Assembly: GCF_000310205.1 (NCBI RefSeq)
Contig: NZ_AMXE01000004.1
Location: 1-64,000 of the forward strand
Reading direction: 5' to 3'
DNA length: 64,000 nucleotides
Source of the DNA: Thauera linaloolentis 47Lol = DSM 12138
GTDB taxonomy: Bacteria > Pseudomonadota > Gammaproteobacteria > Burkholderiales > Rhodocyclaceae
Below are positions 35,916-44,449 of the stretch, piece after piece. Positions within the stretch are counted from its first letter, which is position 1, and each line of letters opens with the position of its first letter. The notes beneath the pieces were generated by a model, which had not been told where the DNA came from, ran no database searches, and saw only the letters and a program-made list of their open reading frames with translations. The translations under genes were made by a program, and so were the position numbers.

Positions 35916-37741
35916 GAGAAGCTCCAAGGGGATTTGACAAACGAATAGGCTCTGTGGCCCAGGCACTCGGCAATGCGGGGATCGGCGGCAAGATCGCGAA
36001 GGTCTTCGGTGACCACGCAGGCTCCGATGCCGCGTGCGCTCAGCAGCACCTCCCATTCGGCTGCCGCCAGCGCGTGGAACTGCTCCGGCAGCGAGGCCGG
36101 GCATGCTGCGCCGGCCAACTGCTCGAGCAGCGTCGCCAACGACCTGGACTGCTCGGGACGCTGGCAGTCGATGGCGATCAGGCCGGATCGGGTGGAGTAC
36201 ACCCCGGACAAGGTGCCAGCCGGAGGGGGCGCATTGCCGCGTATCAGAAGGTCGGCCGCGCCCAGCAAGGAACTTTCGACGTGGACGCCAGTGCCTGTGA
36301 GTGAGCGCCTGAGCAGGGCCGCGGTCACGCCCAGCGTCGCCAATACGCCGCCCAGCACGTCGAGCACCGTAAACAGTGATCCGCCAGACGTGCCCGAGGC
36401 CGTGGCGATCGCATCGGCGACGCCCGACCAGGCCTGAACCGTGAAGTCGGTGCCCGGTGCCGTGACAGGGGCGCTCCCCCAGCCGCCGGCGTAGGCATAG
36501 ACCAGTTGCGGCCGAACGGCATGCAGGTGTTCGGCATCGAGCATCAGGGCCTGCGCCTTGCCGGGCGCCCAATTGTGCAGAAACACATCGGACTCACGGA
36601 CCAGCTCATGGATTAGTTGCCGGCCCTCAGGCGATTTGATGTCTACTTCCTGGATGCGCTTGAGATGGTTCAAGGCATCAAAACGCACCGAGCAACCGTC
36701 GGCGCATGGGGGCATGGCGCGCAGCGGATCGCCGCCCGGTGGCTCGAGGCGGATGACCTCGGCGCCCAGCAGCGCCAGCAGATGCCCTGCCAGCGGACCC
36801 TGTATGCGCCGGCACGATTCGATGACGCGCAGTCCCTGCAGGGGCAGGTGCGTCGGGGCAGACGCCGTCCACGGCCTGCCGGGCGCAAAAGCGGGTTCGC
36901 TGAATGCCCAGGGCTGGCCCTGCCCACGCTGGTAGTCTACGTCTTGCCGGCGCTGCGCCACCGTGCGTACCGGCACCACCGCCACGCCGGCTTGCTCGGC
37001 CAGTACCTGGATGCGCTCATAGGGCAAATGCGCCAGTGCCTCGATGCACTCGGCAGGCAGTGGGGACATCGCCCTGGCGTAGCGCAGTAGGAACGCGCGC
37101 CAGGCCGTGCCGGCCACGTCCGGCTTGATGCCGACGCTTTCCCAGAAGCATCGCCATGGCCCGCTGTCGAGCGTTTCCAGCTCGAAAACGGCGCCATCGG
37201 CAGAGCGGAAGGGCGGCCGCAGGCATGCATTGGCACGGCCCGGCAAGAAATGCTCACGTTCTTCCCGTGCCGTAGCACCGGCCAGATACTGGCCGATGCC
37301 GAGCAGCCCGCAGCCCAGCGGAGAGACACCCACCTGCTGGAACGTGCCGCCACGGAGCTGGCCGATGGCAGCAGCCAGCGTGGCCTGCAAAGCCATGGCG
37401 CCGGTCAGCGTGGCAAGGTAGCCCACCCCGAGGGGCTGCGCCCGGCCGCTGGCCCGGCCATGCACCGACATGATGCCGCTGGCGGCCTGCAGCAAAGGTT
37501 CGGAAAAGTCCGCAAGCGGTATCCAACTGGCCGGAGAGACATAATGGCCCTGGATCGGCGAAAGGGCGGGATGCGCCAGCGCGAATGCGGCGCTGTCCAT
37601 GCCTACCGGCAGAGAATGCCCCGGCTGCTGGATGCCCAGCAGGTGGGCCTGTTCGGCAAAGGATGCGTGCATGGCGCCCCACGCCGGAAACGGCGTGGTC
37701 TGTGCATGCAAGAGGGAAAACTGATTCAGCAGGGGCGGCAT
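35912..37741 (-). CDS. Double-length CaiB/BaiF-type CoA transferase-like protein
   Basis: A 609-residue protein made of two class III CoA-transferase-like parts. The second half (about 300-560) is clear: LQGLRVIESCRRIQGPLAG, HLLALLGAEVIRLEPPGGDP, SDVFLHNWAPGKA and LVYAYAGGWGSA. The first half resembles the distal half of a CaiB fold (GYLATLTGAMALQATLAAAI). The catalytic aspartate region in the second half should be checked by alignment. A similar gene (pdtI) is part of PDTC synthesis. The frame opens at 37840 with TTG; I prefer the ATG at 37741 (MPPLLNQF), though its ribosome site is weak. Confidence 0.78.
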   Translation of the reverse strand: MPPLLNQFSLLHAQTTPFPAWGAMHASFAEQAHLLGIQQPGHSLPVGMDSAAFALAHPALSPIQGHYVSPASWIPLADFSEPLLQAASGIMSVHGRASGRAQPLGVGYLATLTGAMALQATLAAAIGQLRGGTFQQVGVSPLGCGLLGIGQYLAGATAREEREHFLPGRANACLRPPFRSADGAVFELETLDSGPWRCFWESVGIKPDVAGTAWRAFLLRYARAMSPLPAECIEALAHLPYERIQVLAEQAGVAVVPVRTVAQRRQDVDYQRGQGQPWAFSEPAFAPGRPWTASAPTHLPLQGLRVIESCRRIQGPLAGHLLALLGAEVIRLEPPGGDPLRAMPPCADGCSVRFDALNHLKRIQEVDIKSPEGRQLIHELVRESDVFLHNWAPGKAQALMLDAEHLHAVRPQLVYAYAGGWGSAPVTAPGTDFTVQAWSGVADAIATASGTSGGSLFTVLDVLGGVLATLGVTAALLRRSLTGTGVHVESSLLGAADLLIRGNAPPPAGTLSGVYSTRSGLIAIDCQRPEQSRSLATLLEQLAGAACPASLPEQFHALAAAEWEVLLSARGIGACVVTEDLRDLAADPRIAECLGHRAYSFVKSPWSFS

Positions 37742-37826
37742 ATCGAAACCCGCAGGCAAAGCGTTGTGCGTGCCCCATGCCTTTAAGAGCAAGGGGCATC
37801 CAGTGGTAGCAGTCGCGGTACCCGGC

Positions 37827-38099
37827 TCAGCCGCCCGCAACCGCTGGCAGTACGGTCAGGCTGTCTCCGGCCTTGACCAGCGTCCTCAGGCCATCGGCAA
37901 AACGGATGTCGTCTTCGTTGACGTAGATGTTCACGAAGCGGTGAACCTGGTCGCCATTGACGAGCCTGGCCTTGATCCCCGGGAATTGGGTTTCGAGATG
38001 GTCGATGGCCTCGGCCACGGAATTGCCCTGGGCGTAAACCTCTTTTTCTCCGTTGGTCAATGGCCGCAACAGGGTGGGAACAATCACTGAAACCGACAT
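37827..38099 (-). CDS. ThiS/MoaD-like sulfur-carrier protein
   Basis: A 90-residue beta-grasp protein ending in VAGG; the terminal Gly-Gly is adenylated by the E1-like enzyme and turned into a thiocarboxylate. Internal signatures are FVNIYVNEDDIRFADGL and AGDSLTVLPAV. It should donate sulfur to the activated carboxylate of the siderophore precursor. Unlike QbsE-type carriers there are no residues after Gly-Gly to be trimmed. It lies between the JAMM gene and the CoA transferase gene in the same direction. Confidence 0.88.
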   Translation of the reverse strand: MSVSVIVPTLLRPLTNGEKEVYAQGNSVAEAIDHLETQFPGIKARLVNGDQVHRFVNIYVNEDDIRFADGLRTLVKAGDSLTVLPAVAGG

Positions 38100-38156
38100 G
38101 CAAGACTCCTTTTGCCAGTCACTGGCTATGGCGTTTCTGAAAGTGGGTGGAGAAGC

Positions 38157-38567
38157 TCAGGCTAGAATGCAGACGCTTTCCTCGATGGCCCTGCCGTCGA
38201 GCAGCCGGAAACTCCGTATGGCCTCTCTGGCGTGATCCCAGGTCGACACGATCAGGTAGTGCGCCTCGGGGCTGCCCGCGTACTCGATGTCCTCCCGGCT
38301 TGGGTAGGCCTCGCTCACGGTATGGGAGTGGTAGATCACACGGCAGGTCTCGCCGTGCTCGTCCAGTTCCCGAAAAACCCGGAACTGCTCGCGCGAATCG
38401 AACAGGAAGAAGGTCTCGGAAGCTGCCTGGTTGCGCATCGGCACGACCCTACTGGCTACCGTGCTGCCTGATGCCGAAACCACGATGCCGCAGGTCTCGA
38501 TCGGGTGGTCGCGGTACGCCTGGGCCACGATCCGCTCCAGAGCCTGGTTCTTGATATGCAGGGCCAT
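38157..38567 (-). CDS. JAMM/MPN+ metalloprotease
   Basis: A 136-residue JAMM protease with the full motif: Glu in PIETCGIVV and HSHTVSEAYPSRED (HxH, seven residues, SxxD). Homologues (QbsD, Mec) cut sulfur-carrier proteins, either trimming a tail or releasing a product from the carrier's Gly-Gly. The ATG at 38567 follows a GGAG site; the TTG at 38588 that overlaps the E1 stop is less likely. Its neighbours are the E1-like enzyme and the carrier. Confidence 0.88.
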   Translation of the reverse strand: MALHIKNQALERIVAQAYRDHPIETCGIVVSASGSTVASRVVPMRNQAASETFFLFDSREQFRVFRELDEHGETCRVIYHSHTVSEAYPSREDIEYAGSPEAHYLIVSTWDHAREAIRSFRLLDGRAIEESVCILA

Positions 38568-38584
38568 GCCTCGGGCTCCGGTCG

Positions 38585-39757
38585 TCAATAGCTTGGCAGC
38601 GAGGGATCAATGTCCCTGATCCATGCCAGCACGCCGTCCTCGAGATTGCGGGCATTGCGCATGCCCAGCCGCTGCAGTTCAGAGACGACTTCGGCGGAGC
38701 GCCTGCCGCTTTTGCAACTGACCACCAGGTCGGCATCGCGGCCGTATTGCTCGAGCAGGGTGCGCACCAACGTGGGGGACTTGGGCATCAGCGTGGAGCC
38801 TGGAATGCGGACGATGTCCCATTCGGTCGCCTCCCGGACGTCGATCAGCACTGGCATTGCCTGCCGGTCCATCAGTGTCTTGAGCTGGATCGCCGTAATG
38901 CTGGGCAAGGATGCGGTGTCGGCGGCCGGCGCCCCCAGATTGCAGAATGCCTGGTAATCCGCAGCCAGTTGGGTCAGCGGCTCGCGGTCCGGCAGGCGGC
39001 GGATGGGCAGTTCGCGGTAACGCATCTCGAGCGCGTCATAGGCCACGAGGCGCCCGAGCAACGGCTTACCGATGCCGGCGATGAGCTTGACGGCCTCGGT
39101 CGCCATGATGGCGCCGATGGATGCGCACAGAATGCCGAACACGCCGCCCTCGGAGCACGACGGAGCCATTTCCGGCGGCGGAGGTTCGGGATACAGGTCG
39201 CGATAATTCAGGCCGCGCCCATTCGGTGCCTTCTCCCAGAACACCGAAACCTGTCCTTCGAAACGGAAGATCGACCCCCATACGTAGGGTTTGTCCGCCA
39301 GCACGCAGGCGTCGTTGACGAGGTAGCGGGTGGCGAAATTGTCGGTGCCGTCCAGGATCAGGTCGAAGCGGGAGAAGAGATCCACCGCCGTGTCGCGTTC
39401 CAGGCGGTCGGTGAAGGTTTCCACCTCGACGAAGGGGTTCAGCCGGGCGATGGCCCGTCGGGCGCTTTCGACCTTCAATTCACCCACGGTGTCCACACCG
39501 TGGATCACCTGACGCTGAAGATTGGAATCGTCCACCCGGTCGAAGTCGATGATGCCGATGGTTCCGACTCCGGCTGCCGCGAGGTAAAGCAGGGTAGGGG
39601 AGCCCAGCCCGCCAGCGCCGATGACCAGCACCCTGGCATTCTTCAGCCGGCGCTGCCCAACCGTGCCTACATTGGGAATCAGCAGATGGCGGCTGTAGCG
39701 ATTGATTTCTTCGCGGCTGAGCTGCGCTGCGGGCGCGACCAGAGGGGGTAATGACAT
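38585..39757 (-). CDS. E1-like adenylyltransferase with C-terminal rhodanese domain (MoeZ/ThiF type)
   Basis: A 390-residue MoeB/ThiF-like enzyme (about 1-265) with nucleotide motif VLVIGAGGLGSPTLLYLAAA and DFDRVDDSNLQRQV, fused to a rhodanese domain (about 285-390) with active-site LVVSCKSGRRSAEV. It should adenylate the carrier's Gly-Gly and pass sulfur to it. MoeZ-type proteins usually have a zinc-binding CxxC after the RDPD segment; here that place reads LPDREPLTQL. First of the sulfur-transfer genes, it is preceded by a Fur box and has a good GAAGGAA ribosome site. Confidence 0.9.
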   Translation of the reverse strand: MSLPPLVAPAAQLSREEINRYSRHLLIPNVGTVGQRRLKNARVLVIGAGGLGSPTLLYLAAAGVGTIGIIDFDRVDDSNLQRQVIHGVDTVGELKVESARRAIARLNPFVEVETFTDRLERDTAVDLFSRFDLILDGTDNFATRYLVNDACVLADKPYVWGSIFRFEGQVSVFWEKAPNGRGLNYRDLYPEPPPPEMAPSCSEGGVFGILCASIGAIMATEAVKLIAGIGKPLLGRLVAYDALEMRYRELPIRRLPDREPLTQLAADYQAFCNLGAPAADTASLPSITAIQLKTLMDRQAMPVLIDVREATEWDIVRIPGSTLMPKSPTLVRTLLEQYGRDADLVVSCKSGRRSAEVVSELQRLGMRNARNLEDGVLAWIRDIDPSLPSY

Positions 39758-39780
39758 ATCATTTCCTTCGTTGATTCAAT

Positions 39781-39800
39781 AGAAATGATTATCATTATTA
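39781..39800. promoter_or_regulatory. Fur box upstream of the E1-like gene
   Basis: AAATGATTATCATTATTA (39783-39800) closely follows the Fur consensus GATAATGATAATCATTATC. It lies 26 bp before the E1 start codon, consistent with iron repression of the sulfur-transfer and downstream genes from a promoter between the E1 gene and the importer gene. Confidence 0.7.
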
Positions 39801-39921
39801 AATATACGTATGGCAATATGCTTAACTGGTTATTTAGTATGCGGATGACACGAAAAACTATGCGGAGAATCCATCGCCAGGCATCAGCGCATACCAGCAG
39901 CTCCCATGCGCCTTCCTCGCG

Positions 39922-41163
39922 TCAATCGGTCTCGTTTGCCAGTACCGACTGTGCCGATTCGCCCACCTTGCCGCGTACCCGCCATGCCAGCCCGAAGGCG
40001 ACCAGGACCCCCAGCGTCAGGCCGGCCAGCATGCCGTTGTAGTCCAGGCGGTCGAGCAGCACGCCGGCGGCGATGGGGACCGCCATCCGGGCTGCGGTGA
40101 ACAGCGTGGTCTGCAGGCCATAGTCGGAAGCGTTGCGCTGGCGCCGGGTGAAGAACATCGTCAGCCCGAACATCAGTGCCGACACGGCGCCCATGCTCGC
40201 GGCCACGCAAATTGCGCTGGCGATCAGCCAGCCCGTGCCCAGTTTGACCCATACGGTGACGGTGAGCAGCGCCAGCGAGCACAAGGCCGCCAACAGGTAC
40301 AGCACGATGGCGCGTGCCGTCCCCAGCACCGGCACCAGGCGTCCGCCAATGAGACTGAACAGCGCGCCGGTCACGCCGCCGACGATGCCCACGATGAACG
40401 CCACCCGTTCGAGCGGCATGCCCATGTCCAGCATCAGGGGCTTGAGGTACAGCCACACCGCGCCGATGAAGGGAAAGCTGGTCAACAGCATCAGCGTCCA
40501 CTGCCGGGCCCCCGGCTGGTTGAAGAAACCTGCCCAGTCGGCCACCACGCCGGGAATGGGCACATCGCCGGCCCGCTCTGGCAGGGCCGCCCGTGAACGC
40601 AGCAGCGCAAACGGCAGGCAGCCGGCCAACAGGCCGGCACCCATGATCCAGAACGGCACCTGCCAGCCCATGCGCGACTGCACCACGATCATGATGCCGC
40701 CGCCGACGATGGCCCCCAGGAACAAGGCCGCGGAGCGGATGCTGCCTGCGCGCAGTTGCTCGCTGCGCGGCAGCCACTGCACCGCCAGCGCATTCAGCGG
40801 AATATCCGCCCAAGTGGCGGCGATGCTGATGGCGAAGGTTAGTGCGAACAGCAGCACGCGATCGTCGATCAGGTTCTGCCGTCCGATCAGCCAGTACAGC
40901 GCCAGCATCGCCGCGCTGAGCAGCAGCAGCCAGTGCGCGAAATGACCGCGTCCCAGGCGCACGCGCTGCACTGGCACGGCGAACAGGAACTTGAAGATCG
41001 CCGGCAGCGCGGCCAACTGGAACAAGCCGATTTCGGTGCCGCTCCACCCGTGTTGCCGCATCACCAGCGGCATGCCGAACATCAGGTAGATGCTGGGAAT
41101 GGCCAGCACCAGGTTCATCCAGCCGAACAGCAGTTGCAGGCCGAGCAGGCGGGGTTTGGTCAT
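39922..41163 (-). CDS. MFS transporter, RhtX/FptX-like siderophore importer
   Basis: A 413-residue inner-membrane MFS protein with about twelve helices. Its opening (LLFGWMNLVLAIPSIYLMFG, GTEIGLFQLAALPAIFKFLF, then VPVQRV) matches the RhtX/FptX family, single-protein importers of ferric siderophores, related to AmpG. The ATG at 41163 overlaps the methyltransferase stop by one base (TGATG). In pdt loci a similar gene (pdtE) stands at this place. The open frame above 41163 is inside the methyltransferase gene. Confidence 0.82.
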   Translation of the reverse strand: MTKPRLLGLQLLFGWMNLVLAIPSIYLMFGMPLVMRQHGWSGTEIGLFQLAALPAIFKFLFAVPVQRVRLGRGHFAHWLLLLSAAMLALYWLIGRQNLIDDRVLLFALTFAISIAATWADIPLNALAVQWLPRSEQLRAGSIRSAALFLGAIVGGGIMIVVQSRMGWQVPFWIMGAGLLAGCLPFALLRSRAALPERAGDVPIPGVVADWAGFFNQPGARQWTLMLLTSFPFIGAVWLYLKPLMLDMGMPLERVAFIVGIVGGVTGALFSLIGGRLVPVLGTARAIVLYLLAALCSLALLTVTVWVKLGTGWLIASAICVAASMGAVSALMFGLTMFFTRRQRNASDYGLQTTLFTAARMAVPIAAGVLLDRLDYNGMLAGLTLGVLVAFGLAWRVRGKVGESAQSVLANETD

Positions 41164-42233
41164 CAAAGAGCTTCTCCTTTCCGAGCTATCAGAACGGTGA
41201 CGGGCGCCACCGGAAAATCCACGTCCGCACAGGTCGTCACGTCGGTGAAACCGGCTTTGCGCAGTTGCCGTGCCAGCGCGCCTTCGGGCAGCACCTGCCG
41301 GCCCTGCATGCGCATGCGCAGGTAGTACTGCAGTACGCGGCGGTCGCCGGCCTCGGCATGGGCGCACAAGAGCACGCCGCCCGGCTTGAGTGCGGCATGC
41401 AGGCGTTGGAGGACGGGGGCTTCGTCGGGCACGAAATGCAATACTGACGAGCACCAGATCAGGTCGTAGCCGCAACCGAAGTCATCATGCGCCAGATTGC
41501 CGCCCATGCTTTGCAGGCGCCCCTGCAGGCCGGCCGCCTCGATGTTGTGCTGTGCCACCTCGGCGACGGACGGATAGTCGTAAACCACCCCGGACAAATC
41601 GGGCAGGTCCTGCGCCAGCGCGATTGCCACAAGGCCGGGGCCGCCGCCCAGGTCGAGCATCGTCCGCCATTGCAGGCGGTCGGGCAGGCGTCCTGCGATC
41701 CGGCGTGCCACCGGTACGGTAATGGCGCGCTGTTCTTGTGCGATCTGCACCCGGGCTGCCCTGGCCCATGCTTGCTGTGCCGTTTCGTCGGGGGCGGCGT
41801 CTCGGGGCGGCGCGCCTTCGCGCAGCAGCACTTCGAGTTGCTTGCGTGACCGGCACAACACCTTGTGGCGGAACAGCAGCGCGTCTCCGAGGTAAAGCGA
41901 TGATGCCGGGCTCAGGTAGGGCTGCATCTGGGGATGGGTTCGGTAGACCGCGGGCGCTGTTTGCCCCGGCACGCGGGACGTGTGCTCCAGCACGCCCATG
42001 CTGGCCAGCACCTCGAGGAACAGCCGGGTATTGCCTGGCGACAGCGCCAGCTGTGATGCGACCTGTTCGGCCGTGGCGAATTCATCCAGATGGGTGAACA
42101 GCCCCAGTTCCAGTGCCAGGCTCAGGACATCGGAATCCTGGCAGGCCAATTGTGCATCCCAACAGGATTGCACCTGCGCCGGTACGGGCGAGACGGGCAG
42201 GGTGGGATATGGATCATGAGGAAAATAGGTCAT
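41163..42233 (-). CDS. SAM-dependent O-methyltransferase-like protein
   Basis: A 356-residue protein with an N-terminal winged-helix dimerisation part (ALELGLFTHLDEFATAEQVA) and a Rossmann methyltransferase domain (motif I TMLDLGGGPGLVAIALAQDL; acidic loop GVVYDYPSVAEVAQHNIEAA; post-motif WCSSVLHFVPDEAPVLQRLH). This is the acetylserotonin/ubiquinone-like O-methyltransferase layout. It is the first gene after the Fur box at 42369. It probably methylates the siderophore, a precursor, or an S-atom; the substrate is not readable. The ATG at 42245, four codons longer, is an alternative start. Confidence 0.82.
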   Translation of the reverse strand: MTYFPHDPYPTLPVSPVPAQVQSCWDAQLACQDSDVLSLALELGLFTHLDEFATAEQVASQLALSPGNTRLFLEVLASMGVLEHTSRVPGQTAPAVYRTHPQMQPYLSPASSLYLGDALLFRHKVLCRSRKQLEVLLREGAPPRDAAPDETAQQAWARAARVQIAQEQRAITVPVARRIAGRLPDRLQWRTMLDLGGGPGLVAIALAQDLPDLSGVVYDYPSVAEVAQHNIEAAGLQGRLQSMGGNLAHDDFGCGYDLIWCSSVLHFVPDEAPVLQRLHAALKPGGVLLCAHAEAGDRRVLQYYLRMRMQGRQVLPEGALARQLRKAGFTDVTTCADVDFPVAPVTVLIARKGEAL

Positions 42234-42368
42234 GGTGCGTTCCATCTCTGTGGCAAAAGGCCGTTGCGGCGAGAGATTCAAAGCGTATTTGATGGATTGG
42301 CGATTTGATTTGTCTGTATTGCCGTATTCGATTTGATTGTTCTTGGTAAGGTGGAAATGATGGACTAT

Positions 42369-42386
42369 ATTAATGAGAATCATTCC
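42369..42386. promoter_or_regulatory. Fur box between methyltransferase and AraC regulator genes
   Basis: ATTAATGAGAATCATTCC matches the Fur consensus well (AATGAGAATCATT core). It lies in the divergent region between the methyltransferase operon (minus) and the regulator (plus), so it can serve both promoters. Confidence 0.7.
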
Positions 42387-42458
42387 GTCATTGGCTATGC
42401 GAAAAGCACAAATATCTATGCAAGAAATTCAACCCCTTCGAAAAGACGGTAGCGAGAC

Positions 42459-43430
42459 ATGAGTGCGCGCAACAACTGCTGCCGGCTGACACTGGACGAA
42501 CCCCGTATCCGCAGCGCCCTGGGAAGTGGCAAGACCCGGCTGCAACTGCCCGAAGACATCGGCCATTGCTACCAGGATTTCGTGGAGCTCGAACCGGGGC
42601 TCGGGCTGGGCAGGCTGCACTACATCCCCAGCGTGCCGCTGATCGAAGAAACCAACGGGCCGCACGATGGCCACGTCATGGTCATCACCCTTGGCATGAA
42701 AGGCCGCTCCTGCTACGAAGGGCAGGACGCCACGAGCCTGGAATTCCAGAAGGGCTACACCACCATTTCATCCTTCCGCGCGATACCCGGCGAGCGGCGC
42801 TACGAAGCCGGCGATACCGTCTCGCAACTGCGGGTGGTGGCGCACGAATCCCTGATCTGCAAATACGTCGGCCAGGAGCGCACCGCCGAAATCCTCGGCA
42901 GCAGGCAGCTCAGCCGCCTGGCCTTCCGCGCCAGCACTCCGGCCGCGATGACCCACGCCAAGGCACTGCTCAGCCATCTGCTGCCCTGCCAGACCCGGCT
43001 CTCGCGCCTGGATCTCCACATCCACACGCTCAGCCTGCTCAACGAACAATTCAGCTTGCTGGCGCCGCAGCACTGCGCCCCATCATCACCGTTTTCGCCA
43101 TCGGAAATCGAACGCATCGAAAAAGCCAGGCAGATCATGGACGAGCACCTGGACAAACCCCTCACGCTCGACTACCTCGCCACCATCGTCGGCACCAACA
43201 AGAACAAGCTCAAGGACGGCATGATCTACCTCTACAACGCCACACCGACCGAACTACTGCTGGAACTGCGCATGAACAAGGCCATCGCCCTGCTCGAATC
43301 CGGCCAGCAGGTGTCCCAGGTGGCCTGGCAGGTGGGATACAAGTACGCCAACAACTTCACCGTCGCCTTTACCCGCTACCACGGCAAATCGCCCAAGGCG
43401 ATGTTCGGAAAGCGGGCGCTGGAGGGGTGA
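42459..43430 (+). CDS. AraC-family regulator, PchR-like
   Basis: A 323-residue regulator with a C-terminal AraC DNA-binding domain (about 220-323: KARQIMDEHLDKPLTLDYLA, TNKNKLKDGMIYLYNATPTE, QVSQVAWQVGYKYANNFTVA, then FTRYHGKSP). The N-terminal 200 residues are the ligand-sensing part, as in PchR-type regulators that use the ferric siderophore as co-activator. Divergent from the biosynthetic operon, it is likely its activator (PdtC-like). Confidence 0.88.
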   Translation: MSARNNCCRLTLDEPRIRSALGSGKTRLQLPEDIGHCYQDFVELEPGLGLGRLHYIPSVPLIEETNGPHDGHVMVITLGMKGRSCYEGQDATSLEFQKGYTTISSFRAIPGERRYEAGDTVSQLRVVAHESLICKYVGQERTAEILGSRQLSRLAFRASTPAAMTHAKALLSHLLPCQTRLSRLDLHIHTLSLLNEQFSLLAPQHCAPSSPFSPSEIERIEKARQIMDEHLDKPLTLDYLATIVGTNKNKLKDGMIYLYNATPTELLLELRMNKAIALLESGQQVSQVAWQVGYKYANNFTVAFTRYHGKSPKAMFGKRALEG

Positions 43431-43498
43431 GTTTGCGGCCTAGTCCCGCCCTGTTTTGCATGCCGGATGGCAAAGCCGCCAGGGACGGATCATCGCGC

Positions 43499-44059
43499 TC
43501 AGCTCGGAGGTACGCTGAAGTGCCAGCGAGAGCGGGAAGGATCCGCGTTGGCGCACACGTCCAGATAGAGTGACCGCCACCGGTGAGTCTCGTCGAACGT
43601 GCTTGCGGACTCAGGGCCCACCGTAAGGCACAAGCCAGAGCGGTTCAGCTCAACCTGCCCGGAATCCTTCAAGTGAAAAACCTGGAGCGCCTGCGCTTCG
43701 AGGAAAGGCGACCGTTCGCCGCAGTTGCGGACCACGAGCCCAGCGCCCGGCAACGCGCGGCCATTCAGGCCGGCGGCCGTCAGGCACTTGTTGTCGTAGG
43801 CGGGGAACCGGATGTACCCGCTCGAATCGACGATCACCGCCTCATCCGCATACAACCCGGGTTTGCAGTTGTGAGCGGTCGCCGGCAGATCGAAGCGGAT
43901 GTAGGGGCCGGAACCAACGATGTCCAGGCAATAGCCGTCCTCCGGGCGATCGAGCGTGTCGATGAGCTTCAGGTGTCCCGGAGGGGAGGGCGTTTGTGCG
44001 TGCCCCGGCGCGATGGATGCCAGCCCGAGGCACAGGATGAAGCAGGTACGAAGAGTCAT
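43499..44059 (-). CDS. Secreted protein with ricin-type beta-trefoil features
   Basis: A 186-residue protein with a signal peptide (MTLRTCFILCLGLASIAPGHA). The mature part has three repeats of the kind CLDIVG, NKCLTAAG and GLCLTVG, separated by 50-60 residues with paired cysteines. That spacing suggests a beta-trefoil carbohydrate-binding fold, but QxW signatures are weak. It is a monocistronic unit between the AraC and gdx genes. Function unknown. Confidence 0.6.
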   Translation of the reverse strand: MTLRTCFILCLGLASIAPGHAQTPSPPGHLKLIDTLDRPEDGYCLDIVGSGPYIRFDLPATAHNCKPGLYADEAVIVDSSGYIRFPAYDNKCLTAAGLNGRALPGAGLVVRNCGERSPFLEAQALQVFHLKDSGQVELNRSGLCLTVGPESASTFDETHRWRSLYLDVCANADPSRSRWHFSVPPS

Positions 44060-44132
44060 GGTATCTGGTCGAAAACCGCAATTGCCGCTCAGGTTGGAAG
44101 GGGCTGCCCTTGGCCATGGCAGAGGTACCGGC

Positions 44133-44447
44133 TCAGGACGAGAGCTTCATCAACACCAGACCCCCGACAATCAGGATGGCGGCAAGGATACGCATCGGGC
44201 TGGCAACCTCGCCCAGCACAACGATGCCGACGACGAATGCGCCCACAGCCCCGATACCGGTCCAGATGGTGTAGGCCGTGCCGAGCGGAAGGGATTTCAT
44301 CGCAACCGACAGCAGCCCGAAGCTGGCGATCATAGCCACGATGGTGATGGAGGAATAGCCCAGCCGGGTGAAGCCGTCCGACAGCTTCATCGTGTAAGCC
44401 CAGATGACCTCGAGCAAACCTGCAACGGCCAAGAAAATCCAAGCCAT
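44133..44447 (-). CDS. gdx: Guanidinium exporter Gdx (SugE), SMR family
   Basis: A 104-residue four-helix SMR protein. The first helix carries the essential glutamate in GLLEVIWAYTMKLSDGF (Glu13), with the Trp16 and LSDGF features of the Gdx/SugE branch rather than EmrE. Gdx proteins exchange guanidinium for protons. The upstream guanidine-II riboswitch confirms that guanidine is the substrate. AGGAG sits 7 nt upstream of the ATG. Confidence 0.92.
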   Translation of the reverse strand: MAWIFLAVAGLLEVIWAYTMKLSDGFTRLGYSSITIVAMIASFGLLSVAMKSLPLGTAYTIWTGIGAVGAFVVGIVVLGEVASPMRILAAILIVGGLVLMKLSS

Positions 44448-44449
44448 AT

